Below, one piece after another: positions 42,339 to 54,965 of a DNA stretch of 64,000 nt. Every line of letters begins with the position of its first letter. The first letter of the stretch is position 1. This stretch comes from Enoplosus armatus (Eukaryota > Chordata > Actinopteri > Centrarchiformes > Enoplosidae). Both the position numbers and the translations under genes were made by a program. The notes below the pieces were generated by a model, which was given only the letters and a program-made list of their open reading frames with translations, was not told where the DNA came from and did not search any database. The DNA lies in contig NC_092190.1 of NCBI RefSeq assembly GCF_043641665.1, positions 13,142,048 to 13,206,047 of the forward strand. The letters run 5' to 3'.

Positions 42339-45300
42339 TCAGTCGCTGTCAGAGCTCGAGCTCGAGCTCGATTTCTTCCTCTTGCTGTCGTTTCTGCCTT
42401 TTGTACTATCTGGTCTGGGTTTGGCCGGGCTTCTTCGGTCTTTGGATCTGGAGGTACTTTTAGCTCGTCTCCGTCTGGAATCTGGGCTCTTTTCACTCTT
42501 CCTTTTCTCGTCTCTATCACTCTCAGAGCTGCTGCTACGTCTTCGCCTCTGGTTGGCAGCTTCTCTGTCCCTGTCCTTCCTATGAGAGGACCCATCTTTG
42601 CTGTGGTCTCTCCTGTTGCTCTTGCTCCTGGAGCGCCGGCTTCTGTGCGAGTCTCTAGGCTTGTTTCTGTCTGGACTTCTTGTTCGATGTTCCTTATCCC
42701 TGGATGTTCCTCGCCTCTTATTCTCCCGTTCGCTGTTGTGTCGTCTTTCCTGACTCCGGCTACGTTCTCTGCCCCTCTCTCTGTCTTTTTCCCGTTTGTC
42801 TTCTTTGTCTTTTGATGCTGCACGTCCACTCCTGTCCCTGTTCCTGCTGCTTGATCTATGCCCATCTTTTGAGGTTGTTCTTTCCTTGCTTTGTGACTTT
42901 GTCCTTGTCCTCTCCCCATTTCTTCCTTTGGTATCCTCTTTATGCTTTTTATCGGACTCGTGACCCTTATTTCTATCTTTATTGTTATCAGATTCTGACT
43001 CCTTTTCTTTCTTATTAGCATTTCCGTCTTTGCTCCGAGAGAGACCTCTTCTGTCATCACTTTTGTGCTTGTGAGCCTTCTCTCTGCTTTTTGACCTCCT
43101 ACTCTTTTCTCTGCTTTTACTGCGGCTTTGAGATTTATCTCTTTTCTTTGCCTTGTGTTTGCTATGCTTCTCATCCTTCTCATCCTTCTCAACAGCATCC
43201 TCTTCTTTGCTTTTGGATCTATGTGACCGAGTTTTCTTGTCTTTTTTACCCTCAGCTGTGTGTTCGTGCTTTGTGTTGGAGGTCCGTCTCTCTCTTCTCG
43301 GAGCTTTAGCGGCCTCATCCTTGGCCTCATTCATGTCACCTCTGTAAAACAGTGCAGAGTAAAGGTCACCTACAGAATGGCAACTGACATCAGGCAGCAT
43401 TATGGAACAACATGACAGTGTTCAATAATGTTCTGAGCCAATGCATTTGTTTGTTAGATGCATTACTCAGAGAAAACATTTGAATTATCTTCTTACATAA
43501 TGCATGTTCTTGAAATAGCAGAACAGTTTAATGACACCTGGCCTTTGCATTTCATCTACAATTTATATCTATGAACATTTCAGAAGCCAAGGCCTCTGGC
43601 AGAATACAATGTTCACATAAAACCTTATCTTATTGCCTTTTGTATCGTTTTATATATTTCTTTTTGAGTATTGTTTCTGAAACTGCAGTGTGGAGGCAAA
43701 AGCAAATTTCTCCAGGACGACATTAAAGTATATTCTATTCTGCCTATTCAAACATGAAAGCTTTGGATTTTAAATGATGTAGCTGTCCACACTGACTGCT
43801 TTGACTGCACTTTACATTCGTAACTATGACCCAAAATGTCTTTTCCGACTCTCAAACACATGACTGGCTGACTAGAAACAGTGTGTTTACACAATCTTTA
43901 ATAAGTCAAAGTGAGGCTATCTTACCTGTCACCCTTGATCCAGCGCTCTCCAGTGACTGGCCTCATCCTCTGACGGTGCATCTCCTGACGCCAGTGCGGA
44001 GGCGTTTCACTGCGCCGAAAACGATCTCTGGACCTTGAACGAGAGCGTGACGGAGTCCGATACCGCTGGATGGGAGAAATGACAAACCACTTACTTCTGT
44101 TCTATACAGACTCTCAACAGACTGGAACCAGCACTGGTAAGACAGAAATCTCACAAACCCGCAATTAAAATGTTAAGAAGTGGTGAAATTAAATTGTATC
44201 TGTCGCTACCTCATAAAAGCAACTTGATATATTTCAATCTCATTAGACACAGTATGAATTGTGACAAAGTGGACAACATCTTAGCTGAGTTCCACTCATT
44301 GGTGCAGTGCACCTACCCTTGGACCCCTGCCTTTAATCTTCCTTCCGGATCTTGTCATCACCAGTCTTCTGTGATATGCTGACTGAGAATTAAATGTTAT
44401 GCCAGCACTAGAGAGAGAAAAAACAAGGCATGTAAATTAACAGACAGTGGCATTATGTTTGGATGTTTGCAAATAACTTTGCTTTGACAAGCAGACGAAC
44501 CTCTCTCTTGGCCTTTCCTCTTTATTTCGCGGATCCTTTTCAGCCTCCTGTTTGGACGTCTGGACTGCCTGGGGGCTCCTCCTCATGAGGAATCGATTCT
44601 CTGGGATGGCTGGAATTTCTTCAGGACGTACAGTAGATGTAACCAACTCTTCTTGTTCTTTCTCCTCAGCACTTTCAGCCTCTGACCTAGGAAAGCATTG
44701 CAGCTCAGAATAAAGACACTAGGTACTGTTTACACTGCAGACACTGAAAATGTGAAAATAAATGAGGTACTTTTTCTTTTCCTTCTTCTTCTGCTTCTTT
44801 TTTAGCTTTTTTGCCTTCTTTTTCCTCTTCTTAGATTCTTTCTCCGACTCTTCGGAATCAGAGGAGGATGCCGATGAGCTTGCAGAGTCGCTGGAGCTAC
44901 TGCTGGAACTGGAAGAGGCTCGCCCTTTCTTTTTTTCATCTTTCTTTGCTGCAAACATTTAAGAGTCTATTAGAAGCACTGCTTTACAAAATCTAAAAAC
45001 TACCTGCTCAGAAGTTGAACTTTAAAACTTATTTTGAAAGTATGAAAAACGCTTCACACAAACAAACCTTTAGATTTAGGGACAAGCTCTCCGCAGTTCA
45101 AAACTTTCACGTCAGCATACGGTCTGCTATTAGGATCCGTTTTTTGGCTCTCCATGGTTTGAACAACCTCTTGGCCAGAAATCACATGACCAAAAACCAC
45201 GTGGACACTGAGAAAAGACAGTGGTGTTGAGCTTTAGCTATGCTGATCTAAGCCAAAACATATTGTGTACATTGTGCGCTATGCAATCAATCAGCAATTC

Positions 45301-46878
45301 AGATGCAATCAAGCAGAACTTACCCATCCAGATGTGGTGAGGGTTTTGTAGTTCTGAAGAGTCACAGCAGGCCATTCAAGAAAAACGGGCATATAATTAT
45401 TTGTATGGCTTAGGGATGACAGACTGAACTCATAATGCATCAAATCTATAACATGTAGGAAAAGACATCGTGCTTACATGAAAAACTGTGATCCATTTGT
45501 ATCTTTGCCTCTATTGGCCATAGACAGCAGGTACTCCTTGTTGTGTTTGACAGCAAAGCTTTCATCTGGGGGAAAAGGATAAGATTGTACTGCCATCTTG
45601 AAGCCAATGTCGGTTTGGATAACAACTGACAGCTCTGACAGTGGCCTCTTTACCTTCAAAAAAGCCTCCATAGATGGATTCGCCTCCTCTTCCATTACCT
45701 ACGATGTCAGAGAAAAAACAAAAAACATAAGCAAGGGGGCTGCTACAGGAAAGAGGTTTAGGGCATTTAAAAACTTGTAATAATTGCTGGTTATTTAAAT
45801 AGGTTTAATTAGGTTAATGTTAACATAATGTTAAACTTTGTTTATGCTTTCATTATCAGATGCTGAAACCCTCCGCAGACGTCAGTCAGTACCTACATCC
45901 TCCCCTTCTTTAATAGGCCACATTTGGACTTAAAGCACAGGTGTTCCGAGCCAAGTACACCATTTACAACCTTTGATCTTTATTAACTCACCTTCACTGA
46001 AGTCCCCTCCTTGAATCATGAAGTCTTTTACGATTCGATGGAACAGACATCCTTTGTAGTGCAGGGGTTTCTGGGTTCCTTTACCAATTCCTTTCTCACC
46101 TGAATGAAACCACAGTTCATATCAATATTAAACTGTGCCCTGAAGTAGTGAAGTAAAATTTTTCTGGTATATTATTGTAGAGAAAATGCATTATTCACCT
46201 GTGCAGAGGCATCTGAAGTTTTCACATGTTTTGGGACAGATGTCTGAAAACAATTCCACCACAACTCTGCCGACTGACAGGAAAGAGTATTGTTACTTTG
46301 TTAGCTTTGTTTATCGTGGTGAGAAATTACCTTTGGTTGTAAATTCATTAGATGCATCTATCTAAAACTAATGCAGTCTACTACAACATCCTCGCAAGAT
46401 AGCCAACTGAAACCCTTTAAGAGAGGTGTTGAATCAACTTTATTCATTCCAGTCATTCTGGAGGTTGTAGTTTGTGGTGCTGTTGAATTGTGTTGTATTG
46501 TATTGTATTGCATTATACTGAGAGGTGTTGCTAACCCTGTATGTATCAAAACTAGTAGCTTAGATATTGGAAACATTTTTTAGTATACTACAATACAATT
46601 CAACCGCAGCTCAAACTACAGCCTCCAAAATGACCTTACAGTTGAATCAACACATCGCTGGAACAGTTTCAACAAAAATCGAGCAGTATAACGTTAATGA
46701 AGGTAATATTTATTGCAGTCGTATTAGACTGCATTACTTTTACTGTAATAACCTAACAAACTGACAACCGGGTGAATGTGTCTGGAAGTAGCCAGAAAGT
46801 TGAGGTTTCTTTCTTACCGAGCACGTTACTGATTCCAATGTCAAGGAAGCACCGGGTGCGCTGAACCTTGATCCCCAT
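42339..46878 (-). CDS. ppig: Peptidyl-prolyl isomerase G (SR-type nuclear cyclophilin)
   Basis: Cyclophilin linked to SR-protein splicing and RNA polymerase II, in nuclear speckles. Thirteen coding exons: 46878-46818, 46273-46199, 46099-45992, 45698-45654, 45565-45478, 45353-45324, 45207-45068, 44948-44771, 44686-44501, 44368-44317, 44065-43926, 43341-42339; 701 residues (human 754). (The list gives twelve coding exons; a further non-coding exon lies upstream.) The cyclophilin fold spans about residues 8-175, with [16 protein letters not shown] and [15 protein letters not shown]. The tryptophan that binds cyclosporin in CypA is histidine (SPHLDG), as in human PPIG. Next come a Ser run, a Lys-rich NLS-like block, the moca motif [19 protein letters not shown], and an RS/KS-rich tail of 330 residues ending in a Ser/Asp run. 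Confidence 0.96.
42350..42369 (-). repeat. GAGCTC tandem repeat at the ppig C-terminal end
   Basis: Three and a part units of the self-complementary hexamer GAGCTC. They encode alternating Ser codons (AGC/TCG) of the terminal Ser run of ppig, so the repeat is coding. Confidence 0.8.
43688..43742 (+). mobile_element. LINE 3'-tail fragment
   Basis: GCAAATTTCTCCAGGACGAC followed by ATTAAAGTATATTCTATTCT resembles the 'AATTTCCCCAGGGGGAC-AATAAAGTAT-TCTATTCT' end of teleost LINEs. It lies in the last ppig intron. Confidence 0.45.
46365..46742. repeat. Foldback inverted repeat (MITE-like) in ppig intron 1
   Basis: A left arm (about 46365-46520) and right arm (about 46582-46742) are imperfect reverse complements around a ~60 bp loop. 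Outer match: AAAACTAATGCAGTCTACTA against AAAAGTAATGCAGTCTAATA. Middle match: CTGGAGGTTGTAGTTTGTGG against TTGGAGGCTGTAGTTTGAGC. Inner match: ATTGTATTGCATTATACT against ATTGTATTGTAGTATACT. It is intronic and non-coding; a hairpin-forming transposon relic is the simplest reading. Confidence 0.7.
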
Positions 46879-48688
46879 GATCACCTCAACTGATCACACA
46901 CCTGAAGATGAGAAATACAGATAACACAAATAGTGACAATTTAGCAATTAATAAATTGTCAGTAGGATGCCAATTAACAGCCGGAATTTTCAAGAAAATC
47001 CTGCACAGGTACCGTGTCTGACCAGCTGAACGATTTCTTTAAATGCTAATTACTGAAAACCATATGATGCTAACTGAATCATAAATGTGTTGACTGTAAA
47101 TCGTTGCTAAACACTTAAAACATATCAAAACAACATTATCGTTACAGACGCAGTTAACATTGGATTCTAATCAAAATTAGGTTAGCTATAATGTTCGTTT
47201 GTTTATGATTCGCAAGCTAGCGTCAGCTAACTAGCAACGCGTTTGAGGTCTCACTTGACATGTGCAGCCAGTTGCAATTATATTTTACGGAGTTTAACCA
47301 TCACAAATGCCCCCGCTCACACACTCGCCAATCTGTAGTCTGTCGCTATGGTTTCACTTAGGCACACGATCACCCATAGTGTCTATTTAACGTTAGGCCT
47401 GGTGTTAGCATTAGCAAGTTCACTTAGCCTCCGCCAGACAACATGTAGAGGGATTCTTCCTCGAGCGTGTACCATATGATTTCGACATATTAAATACACA
47501 CATATATCGCGAAGACATAGTTAATGCGAAATCACATCACCTGGAAACCAACAGATATCACTCCATTCAGCGCGTAGTTCACACAAACGTCGAAAATTAA
47601 GTTTCATTCAGTACTGGGCTCTCTGTTTTCTAAAGATGGCGCGGCAGGGACGTCAATGTATTTCGAGAATCGTGCGCCAGTCAACGCAGCGGGGCGCGTA
47701 GCTGGGAAGTCTTGGGAGATGTATGCCCTGACTTTCACCTGTCAGGTACAATTCTCTCTCTGGCTGCTTAAATCATCCCGTCCATTTAGTTTCAATCAGC
47801 TGCTGAATAACAGCGCTTTGACTTCCACCAAGGCTTCGTGCAGGACCCTGTAAAGTTGATTTGTATTTGCTATGAGTGATACAGAAGGGTAACACGGGTA
47901 TGCAAGGCATTTACACTTCGAAAAAATTCCCTCAGAACAATTGGTTACCTTCTTAGGACGCCCTCGATCTCCCCAGCATGCATGCGCTGCTGCCTGAAAG
48001 GCAAAACCCAGGGTTTTAAAAGTTCTAAATCAACCTTATGTCACTGGCTACGGAAGTGAAACGTTGTAGCACACATGCTAGGTAATATTGACTTTGAATG
48101 AGCGATTTTAATGACAGTATTGTATTTATGTTAGATATATAATGTTTTAATCTCTATAATCTGCAGGAATCTAGCTAAGAATCCAACTAGCAGGGCTAAT
48201 CTGGGGTTGTCAGTCATTTTAGGGGATTGTTTCCACATCCACGTGAATACCATGTTAGCAAACTGAACTTAGCTACTGGTAGCTCACTTCAGTATAGTGG
48301 TGCACCGAAGGAAAGCCATATGAAATCTCTGAATGGGGCTGTTCGCAAGATGAAATCATCTGAACCTGAGGTCAGCATGTCACACTGAGCTAATTTCACT
48401 GTCATGCAAGGGTTTTCTTTGTGCATGCAGTTAAACATATAGCCAAACATAATTTAAGACATTGTGATACAGGTTAAAATAATGTGTTTCTTATGTGTGT
48501 TTTTTCTTCAGTTGACGCAGGTCCCTAAAGGAGCACCTAACATCTACTGCCTCCAGACTGTAGTTTTGTGGATGTGATCTCAGCTGGCTGAGCCTTTCTG
48601 TTGGTTTGACATTGAGGTGGACAGTGGACACTGTGTTGGTACAATGAAGACCCCAGTGCATACTTAATTTGAGCCTAGGTCTGTGGAG
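46879..48688. promoter_or_regulatory. Divergent interval between ppig and fastkd1
   Basis: Holds the 5' UTRs of both genes. The ppig intron acceptor is just upstream of its ATG (TTCAG, then GTGTGTGATC), and its outer exon probably lies near 47560-47640. Candidate non-coding fastkd1 exons end near 48080 (GTAATAT donor) and begin near 48512 (TTCTTCAG acceptor). A YY1-like site is at 47633. Confidence 0.55.
47633..47641 (+). promoter_or_regulatory. YY1-like site at ppig 5' end
   Basis: AAGATGGCG matches the core of the YY1 motif often found just inside transcribed regions of housekeeping genes. Its position fits the presumed ppig start. Confidence 0.35.
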
Positions 48689-51600
48689 ATGCTGCGGCTC
48701 CGGTGTGTTAATTCCTTCCTTCGGAGGCTCCTTCACAGGGAGACAGTGAACCGACACCAGGTTCTGGAGCAACTGCGGGTTTGCTCTGCTGAAGACCAGG
48801 TGTTTGATGTGGTGGGCAAGAACAAGGCCAAGCTCACAGTGAGCCATGTCAGCTGGGCTGTGGGGATGCTGTGGAAGTTTCAGAAAGAGAAACCACAGAT
48901 GCTCAGGACTGTCGAGCTCCTCAAGAGTCACCCGCAGTTCTTGACTCTCCGGGTTTTGGCGGAGAACAAAATTAATCTTATGGATGATTTTATGTTGGTC
49001 GACATGCTTTACAGTTTCCTCAGGTACATTAAGATATCGACACAATCGATTTAAGTGTTATGTATTTGATTGATAAGATGGTAGTGATAACTGTATTATT
49101 GTCCATCTTTTAGGTTGAATGTGGATCCACATGACTCCCTTGTTCAGCAGTTGGTTTCAGAAGCATGGCTCAGAGTAGACAGGTATGATTGTATTACATT
49201 GTCTTGTTTTTTTATCAGTTTGTTTTGAGTTAATGAGATGAAGGGCTCCAACTAACTATCATTTTCATTATTTATTAAGCTTGCAATTATTTTTTCAATT
49301 AATCAAGTAATTAGAAAATGCCCAAAATAGTGAAAAATCTGCATCATCAATTCCCAGAGTCCAAAGGTGATGCCCTCAACAGTCAGTCCTAAAAGTTTCG
49401 CTTGACAAATTACTGAAAAGATAAACTTTTATCAAACTTTTCCTGCCCACTGATTTATTGATTAAACATCTAATTGTTTCAGCACTAATGAGATTTTACA
49501 CAAATGTGGATTTTTTGCAGATTTCCAATGGCATCCCTATCCAAGTTCGCCATCTGTCTAAGTGATCAGCACCTTCAACACAGTCCTCTAATGGGCCACA
49601 TCGCCCGAATTGTGGGTCAGAGGTTGTCGTCTATTGATGATGCCAGGTTGGTCATGAGACAGATGTGATAAAATATTTTCAAATATAAGTACCTACATAT
49701 TGTGTATTTACCCTCTGGCAATTTTTTCCCATCATCCTAGGATCCTAACTACACTGATGATTAGCGTGTCGTCCCTGGTGTCTCCCCGGCTTCGGGATGC
49801 CCTCATTAGCAGGGCAGACCATCTCCTGGACACCATGGATCCTTCAAATTATAACAACCCACGGAGAGTGGTGCAGTTCCTGCGCAACATCAGGTACAGC
49901 CACCGGCCTCTGCTGGAGAAGTGCAACGAGATCCTCTTGTGCAACATTCCCAGGCTGGACGCAGAAAACATTAGCATCATCATGGGGCTGTATCAGTCCC
50001 TGCAGTTCAACAACTGCGACTTCAGGCTGGCTGTTAAACAAAGACTAATTGAACTGGTTGATTCAAGTACTGATCCTTTCTCCTTCACCAAACTGTTTGT
50101 TGCTCTGGCTCCGATGGCCAGTCAGGAGATCAGAGAAGGGTTCGTATCTTTCTCAGTGGAGTGATCCATGATTGGAAATCTAACCTTTTACAGCAATTCT
50201 TGACTCTAACAGGTGTCCAATGTGGTTTCATCCCTCTCAGGTTGGAGAACACTGCCCTCCTGTTGGCGGACGAGCTCAATGCACAGCAGGCTCTGGCTGT
50301 AGCTGAAGCTCTAGAAGAGATTGAGAGCAGGAATCTTAGCTTACTGAACAAGTGAGTTCATATCTCTGCCATAAAGCACCTGCATAGCTCAAGAAGTGGA
50401 GTCAGTATATCAGCCAATATCAACTTCTTGCAGATATATCAGGATTGTGTCATCTGAAAAGTAATAACAAGTTGCCGTACAAGAATGAGAAAAACATTTT
50501 TGAGGTAGAGATTGAATGTTCATTCTTGACCTTGGAAACAGGCCCATTTAGGAGCTCTTCTGGTGCTTTCGATCGTGTCCCTTGATCTTCCTTGACAGAT
50601 GCAGTTGCCCAGCTGTCACAGAATTGTAGATGTACAAATTTTTCTGAGCACTTTAAGGACTTCTCACCCATGTTGTCTTAAAAGTTGAGATTGAAAATTC
50701 ATTCTGGACTTTGGAACCAGCAGTTGACAAAATCTCACCACAAGGTCCATTCGTTTAAAAACAGTGACTTGATTGTGTAGTTAATTATTATTATTATAAT
50801 AATAATTATTACTATAGAACGTTTATTTTTCAATTGTCAGATCTCCCACTCATGTCATATCTTATTAACAAAAAATCTAATTTAAGGGATCCTCATCATA
50901 ATGTTGTGGTTTTATTTAGTGTGTGTATGCAAAGAGACAGCTCTCCACGATGTATTGAAATATTTAATAATTAAATATTTTGTATAATTGCTAAATTATT
51001 TTCCAGAATTGCATCAGTAATCAAAAGGAACCTTCATGTCTACAAGCCAGTGGAGGTGGCCAGAATTACCCAAGCCCTTTTTCTGTTGCAATACCAGAAC
51101 CCAGAGTTCTTCACTAAACTAAGAAACATTTTGATCAAGTAAGTGTTTATTTGAGCTACAGAGTCAATTTTGCGTCACACTGAATAAAACGTAGACTGAT
51201 AACGATTTTACCTCGCAGCTTTTTGCAGCGCAGCGTCTTCCCCTACGAAGTGACCATGCTGACCCGTGTTCTGTCCATGCTGGCCTGCCCGCGACTTGAC
51301 GAGGGCGTGATCTCACGGGTGGAAGCAGTGGTGACCCAGTGCAATCTCAATGACCTCAACACCATCTCTTTTGCCGTTGCCAAGTGGATGCGCAACGATC
51401 CCTCCTACCGCCACAACACTCCCAGCAAGTACGTGCGTCTGCTGCAGACTGTGAACCGCTGCGGCCACGAGAGGCTGCAGACGGCTGACCGGCTGGACTT
51501 GGTGCTGGAGGAGCTCAAGTACATTTCGGGAGAGTGGTTTGAGGAAATGCTGGTCGAAGAGACGATGGTCACTCTGCAGAGGATGATGGACCAAATAAAC

Positions 51601-53874
51601 TGGACCAATGTGCCAGAGTTGGCCCTCTTCTTAACCAGGATAAATCACGTCTGCCCTCCCCTGATGGACCGAATTGCCAGTGTGGCCATTAAAGACATCG
51701 ACAAGGTGCTCATCACAGAGACATCACAGTATGTTAAATCTGGAGTGGTTAAATGTATATTAACTGTACTTCTGTGTCATTTTTAAGATTCACCACTCGG
51801 CAACATATGCCACCCTGCTGCCCTTCTCTGTCCTGAATTATGATCCTGCTGAAGAGTTTTATGATGTTTGTATTCAGCGCATCACTCCTCATATTAGTAA
51901 GTGAATCAGTTTACACATTTTTTTCTCCCTTATTTTAAGCTTAGGGTAACATCTTTCTCTGTGTTTTTAGGCTCCTTTGACCCACACCTGCTAGTTCTTC
52001 TGGCATATTCTTTGGCTGTGGCTGACTGTTTTCCTGAGGAATTAGTCAGAGAAATCTTCTGTATCGACTTTCTGGGAAAGCTGGATGCCCAATTAGAAAG
52101 TATGTCCCCACTTTGCTTTTAATTGTGTTTATAATATGATTGTTAATTTGCATCGGTAGTAAAATATTCACCTTGAGATGTAAGCACCTCACACTGGTTA
52201 GATAAGACTTATGTACCTCCTTACTTCTTACAGCCCTACCTGACGCCCTCAACATGCGGACCAGACTGCGCCTCATGGAGCTCAATCGCGCCGTGTGTCT
52301 CGAGTGTCCTGAGTTCCAGGTGCCGTGGTTTCATGAGCGCTACTGCCAGCAGTTGCAAAAGAAAGGTAGAAAGATGCACAGAGGAATGATTGTCTGTTTG
52401 GTTTTTAGAAAGGAATTAAAAGGAATCTATACTATCAATTTACCTGTCAAAATGTTTTGTCAGGGAATGGCACCATCAGTCCTGCACAGCAGCAAATCCA
52501 CAAAATGCTGGGTGAAGTTCTTGGTGGCATTAACTGTGTTCGAGTAGCAGTTGTCACTCCATATTTTTACACTGTAGGTGAGTAATACTGGGTAACTTTC
52601 CATTTCCAATTAAACACTGATTTGATGATATTGTATCTCACCTCTTCTATTCTATTCTGAAAAAGGAAAAAAGAAGCTCATATGATGGGTAGCCTCTGTA
52701 CCTGCAATGTATCAAGTCAATTTACAATGCAATTTCAACTAAATACAAGCCTTAAGGTACGGTCACACTAGGGCCACTAACGATTATTTCATTATCGATT
52801 AATCTTTTAGTCTATAAAATGTGAAAAAAATGTGAAAATTTCCCAAAGCGACAAATTGCTTCTTTTGTCCAATCAACAGTCCAAAACCTAAAGACTCTTC
52901 ATTTACTATCATAAATGACAAAGAAAAGCAGCAAATCCTCACATTTAAGAAGCTGCAACCAGCAAACATTTGACATTTTTGCTTGAAAAATGACTGAAAC
53001 GATTGATTAATAATTGATTTTCGACTAAGATTTCGTTGCAGCTCTATGTCACACACATTTCCGTTAAATTAAAATTTCCCTGCACTCTTATTAAGAGCAC
53101 TGTGACTGTGATGTCACATCTCCGGTGCTGGTAATGAACAAATATCAATCCCAGCAATCACAAACTATAAACAGTTTATGGAACCAGCTGGAGATCGCAG
53201 GCTTGAATACATCCATCGTATGGGCTTCAACAGAAGTGAAAAGGAAACAGAGCAAATATTCGTAGGGTGGAAGTGTAATGTGACCACATTTTGTCTTTTG
53301 AGACTTTGAATGCATACTGGACAAACGGCTGCAGCCAGTGCCTTACAGTGAGCCGAGCACACTGCAGATCTCCGACAGAGGAAAGGTTCACTGGGGGACA
53401 AGCTCACTGAAAAACACCAGGGACGAGCTGCCACCTGGAGCTCAGCGGTAGGGCATTTATATCAGAAAACAGCCTGAACATCAAAGATGAATAATTAGAC
53501 CACTCTGAAATGAAATATGTTTGACAGTCTGTCTTTACTCATCACTCAGAGTTGCTGTGGACTTTCTTGATTCAAAGTCCTTCTGCAAGAATTCCCACCA
53601 TATGAAAGGTGAAACCCTGATGAGGAAAAGACACCTGGAAATTCTGGGATACCTCGTGGTTCAGGTGAGAAAACTTTTTTTTTTTTTTGGTATGTGGTAT
53701 TGTACATCTCTTACACTGAATCATATTAAATGTCCCTTAAAGACGACTCTCAGACAGTGAAATCATTGTGTTTTACAGATCCCTCACTTTGAGTGGAACT
53801 CTATGGAGCTCTCAACGCAGGACGCCTGGAAGGAATATCTAAAGGAGAAAATATTTGGAGAGCTTTCACCTTGA
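48689..53874 (+). CDS. fastkd1: FAST kinase domain-containing protein 1 (mitochondrial RNA regulator)
   Basis: FASTK-family protein of the mitochondrial matrix that tunes stability of mitochondrial mRNAs (ND3 in mammals). Thirteen coding exons: 48689-49023, 49114-49182, 49521-49646, 49741-50139, 50241-50351, 51007-51138, 51219-51705, 51788-51896, 51971-52099, 52234-52365, 52464-52577, 53303-53447, 53550-53664, with a fourteenth, 53779-53874; 832 residues (human 847). The N terminus MLRLRCVNSFLRRLLHRE is basic and amphipathic, as expected for mitochondrial import. FAST_1 and FAST_2 occupy the middle and later part (MELNRAVCLECPEFQVPWFH). The RAP domain is at about 763-825 (VAVDFLDSKSF, MRKRHLEILGYLVVQIPHFEW). 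Introns 2 and 11 carry copies of one DNA transposon family. Start chosen at the first ATG; upstream GTG is not a start. Confidence 0.95.
49241..49488 (+). mobile_element. Degraded non-autonomous DNA transposon, copy B
   Basis: In a fastkd1 intron. It starts AAGGGCTCCAACTAACTATC, has AATTCCCAGAGTCCAAAGGTG inside and ends CTAATTGTTTCAGCACT. Start and end are loosely inverted, as in copy A. Confidence 0.6.
52770..53046 (+). mobile_element. Degraded non-autonomous DNA transposon, copy A (best copy)
   Basis: 277 bp in a fastkd1 intron. It starts TAGGGCCACTAACGATTATT and ends with GATTTCGTTGCAGCTCTA, whose reverse complement begins TAGAGCTGCAACGA, giving imperfect inverted ends. Inside are CAACAGTCCAAAACCTAAAG and a TTTTTGCTTGAAAAATGACT core. 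This is a very common teleost MITE pattern; copies B, C and D are relatives. Confidence 0.7.
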
Positions 53875-54087
53875 AGGCCTTATTTATTGAATAATGAAAG
53901 TAATGTTACATTCAACGCTGAGCTTAGAGTTTGGTTTTGAGAGTTTTCATGCTGATGACTGACCAGTTTTAAAAACATCAAGTGCTCCTTATTTTAGTCA
54001 ATGAGCATAAAGTTGACATGAATCTACCTCATTCATGTTAAGTGAGATTGTGTATTATGTTCTTTTGTATGAAAATTAGTATTTTAA

Positions 54088-54093
54088 ATAAAA
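54088..54093 (+). other. fastkd1 polyadenylation signal
   Basis: AATAAA 213 bp after the fastkd1 stop codon. Confidence 0.65.
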
Positions 54094-54109
54094 TGTGAAG
54101 CTACATTAT

Positions 54110-54837
54110 CTCTTTTTAATTGGTATTGTCAGTGTTGCTCAACAAACTGAACAGATTTGTATGTTTTAGATAATTTATTACGACTGAAGATTTAAGGGTA
54201 TGGAATTTAACACTTTTGGCGATCATGTGTTTTGCTTGCACATAACATGCTGCTGTGGAGTAGGTCAATATGGTGAGGCTCAGCAAGTTTAAAATGATCA
54301 GTAGCTGATCATCAGCTGATATGTCTTTCCTCTCTTGGTGAGTTTTGTATACCAGTTCATACAAACCATTAAACTGTGTTTGTAGAACTTCTGAACATAA
54401 GCAACAACAATATTGCCTTAAACTGTTCAAAATGAAATGTGTTCATATTGTCAATATTTCTGGTTTTGAATAATGTCCATGTTTTATGAACTGTGTTAAA
54501 ACTGTTGCTTCAAAACAAACAAATCTCAAGTGTCAAATAGACACAGTGAGTCTGTGAGAGACATTTTAATACTGAAGAGTTACAGGATACATGTAAATGA
54601 CTGGAATAGGAACATTTCCAGATTCACAGAAGGAAACTTTAATTTATATGCAAACCTTTACCAGTTAAACAGTAAAATACTCATTTAATGGGTGGAAGTG
54701 GGGTGGTGGGAAATCCTCAACAAGTGATATGTTTCAGGAGATCAGAATCAACACTAATGTCTGGTCCAAACAACAGTGACTGTTCAAGTTTAGACTGATG
54801 ACTTATGAGAAATAAGCCAAATAAAACCATGATACAT
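54110..54837. other. Gap between fastkd1 and klhl41 3' ends
   Basis: 0.7 kb between two tail-to-tail genes. No gene, repeat or motif that I can support; the 104-codon minus frame at 54116 has no family resemblance. Confidence 0.5.
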
Positions 54838-54843
54838 TTTATT
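54838..54843 (-). other. klhl41 polyadenylation signal
   Basis: AATAAA on the minus strand, 123 bp beyond the klhl41 stop codon. Confidence 0.65.
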
Positions 54844-54965
54844 GAAACACTCTCAGAACAGGCAAAGGCGACGTGTCTGATGTAAGCCACTAGATAAGAG
54901 CATGTACATAATATTCTTGCCTACAGCAGTAAAGTGAAAGTCTGTTGTTTGTCGCCGGACTGTTG

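Noticed and set aside
48491..49045. 184-codon minus-strand frame
   Set aside because: Antisense of the first fastkd1 coding exon; no recognisable domain.
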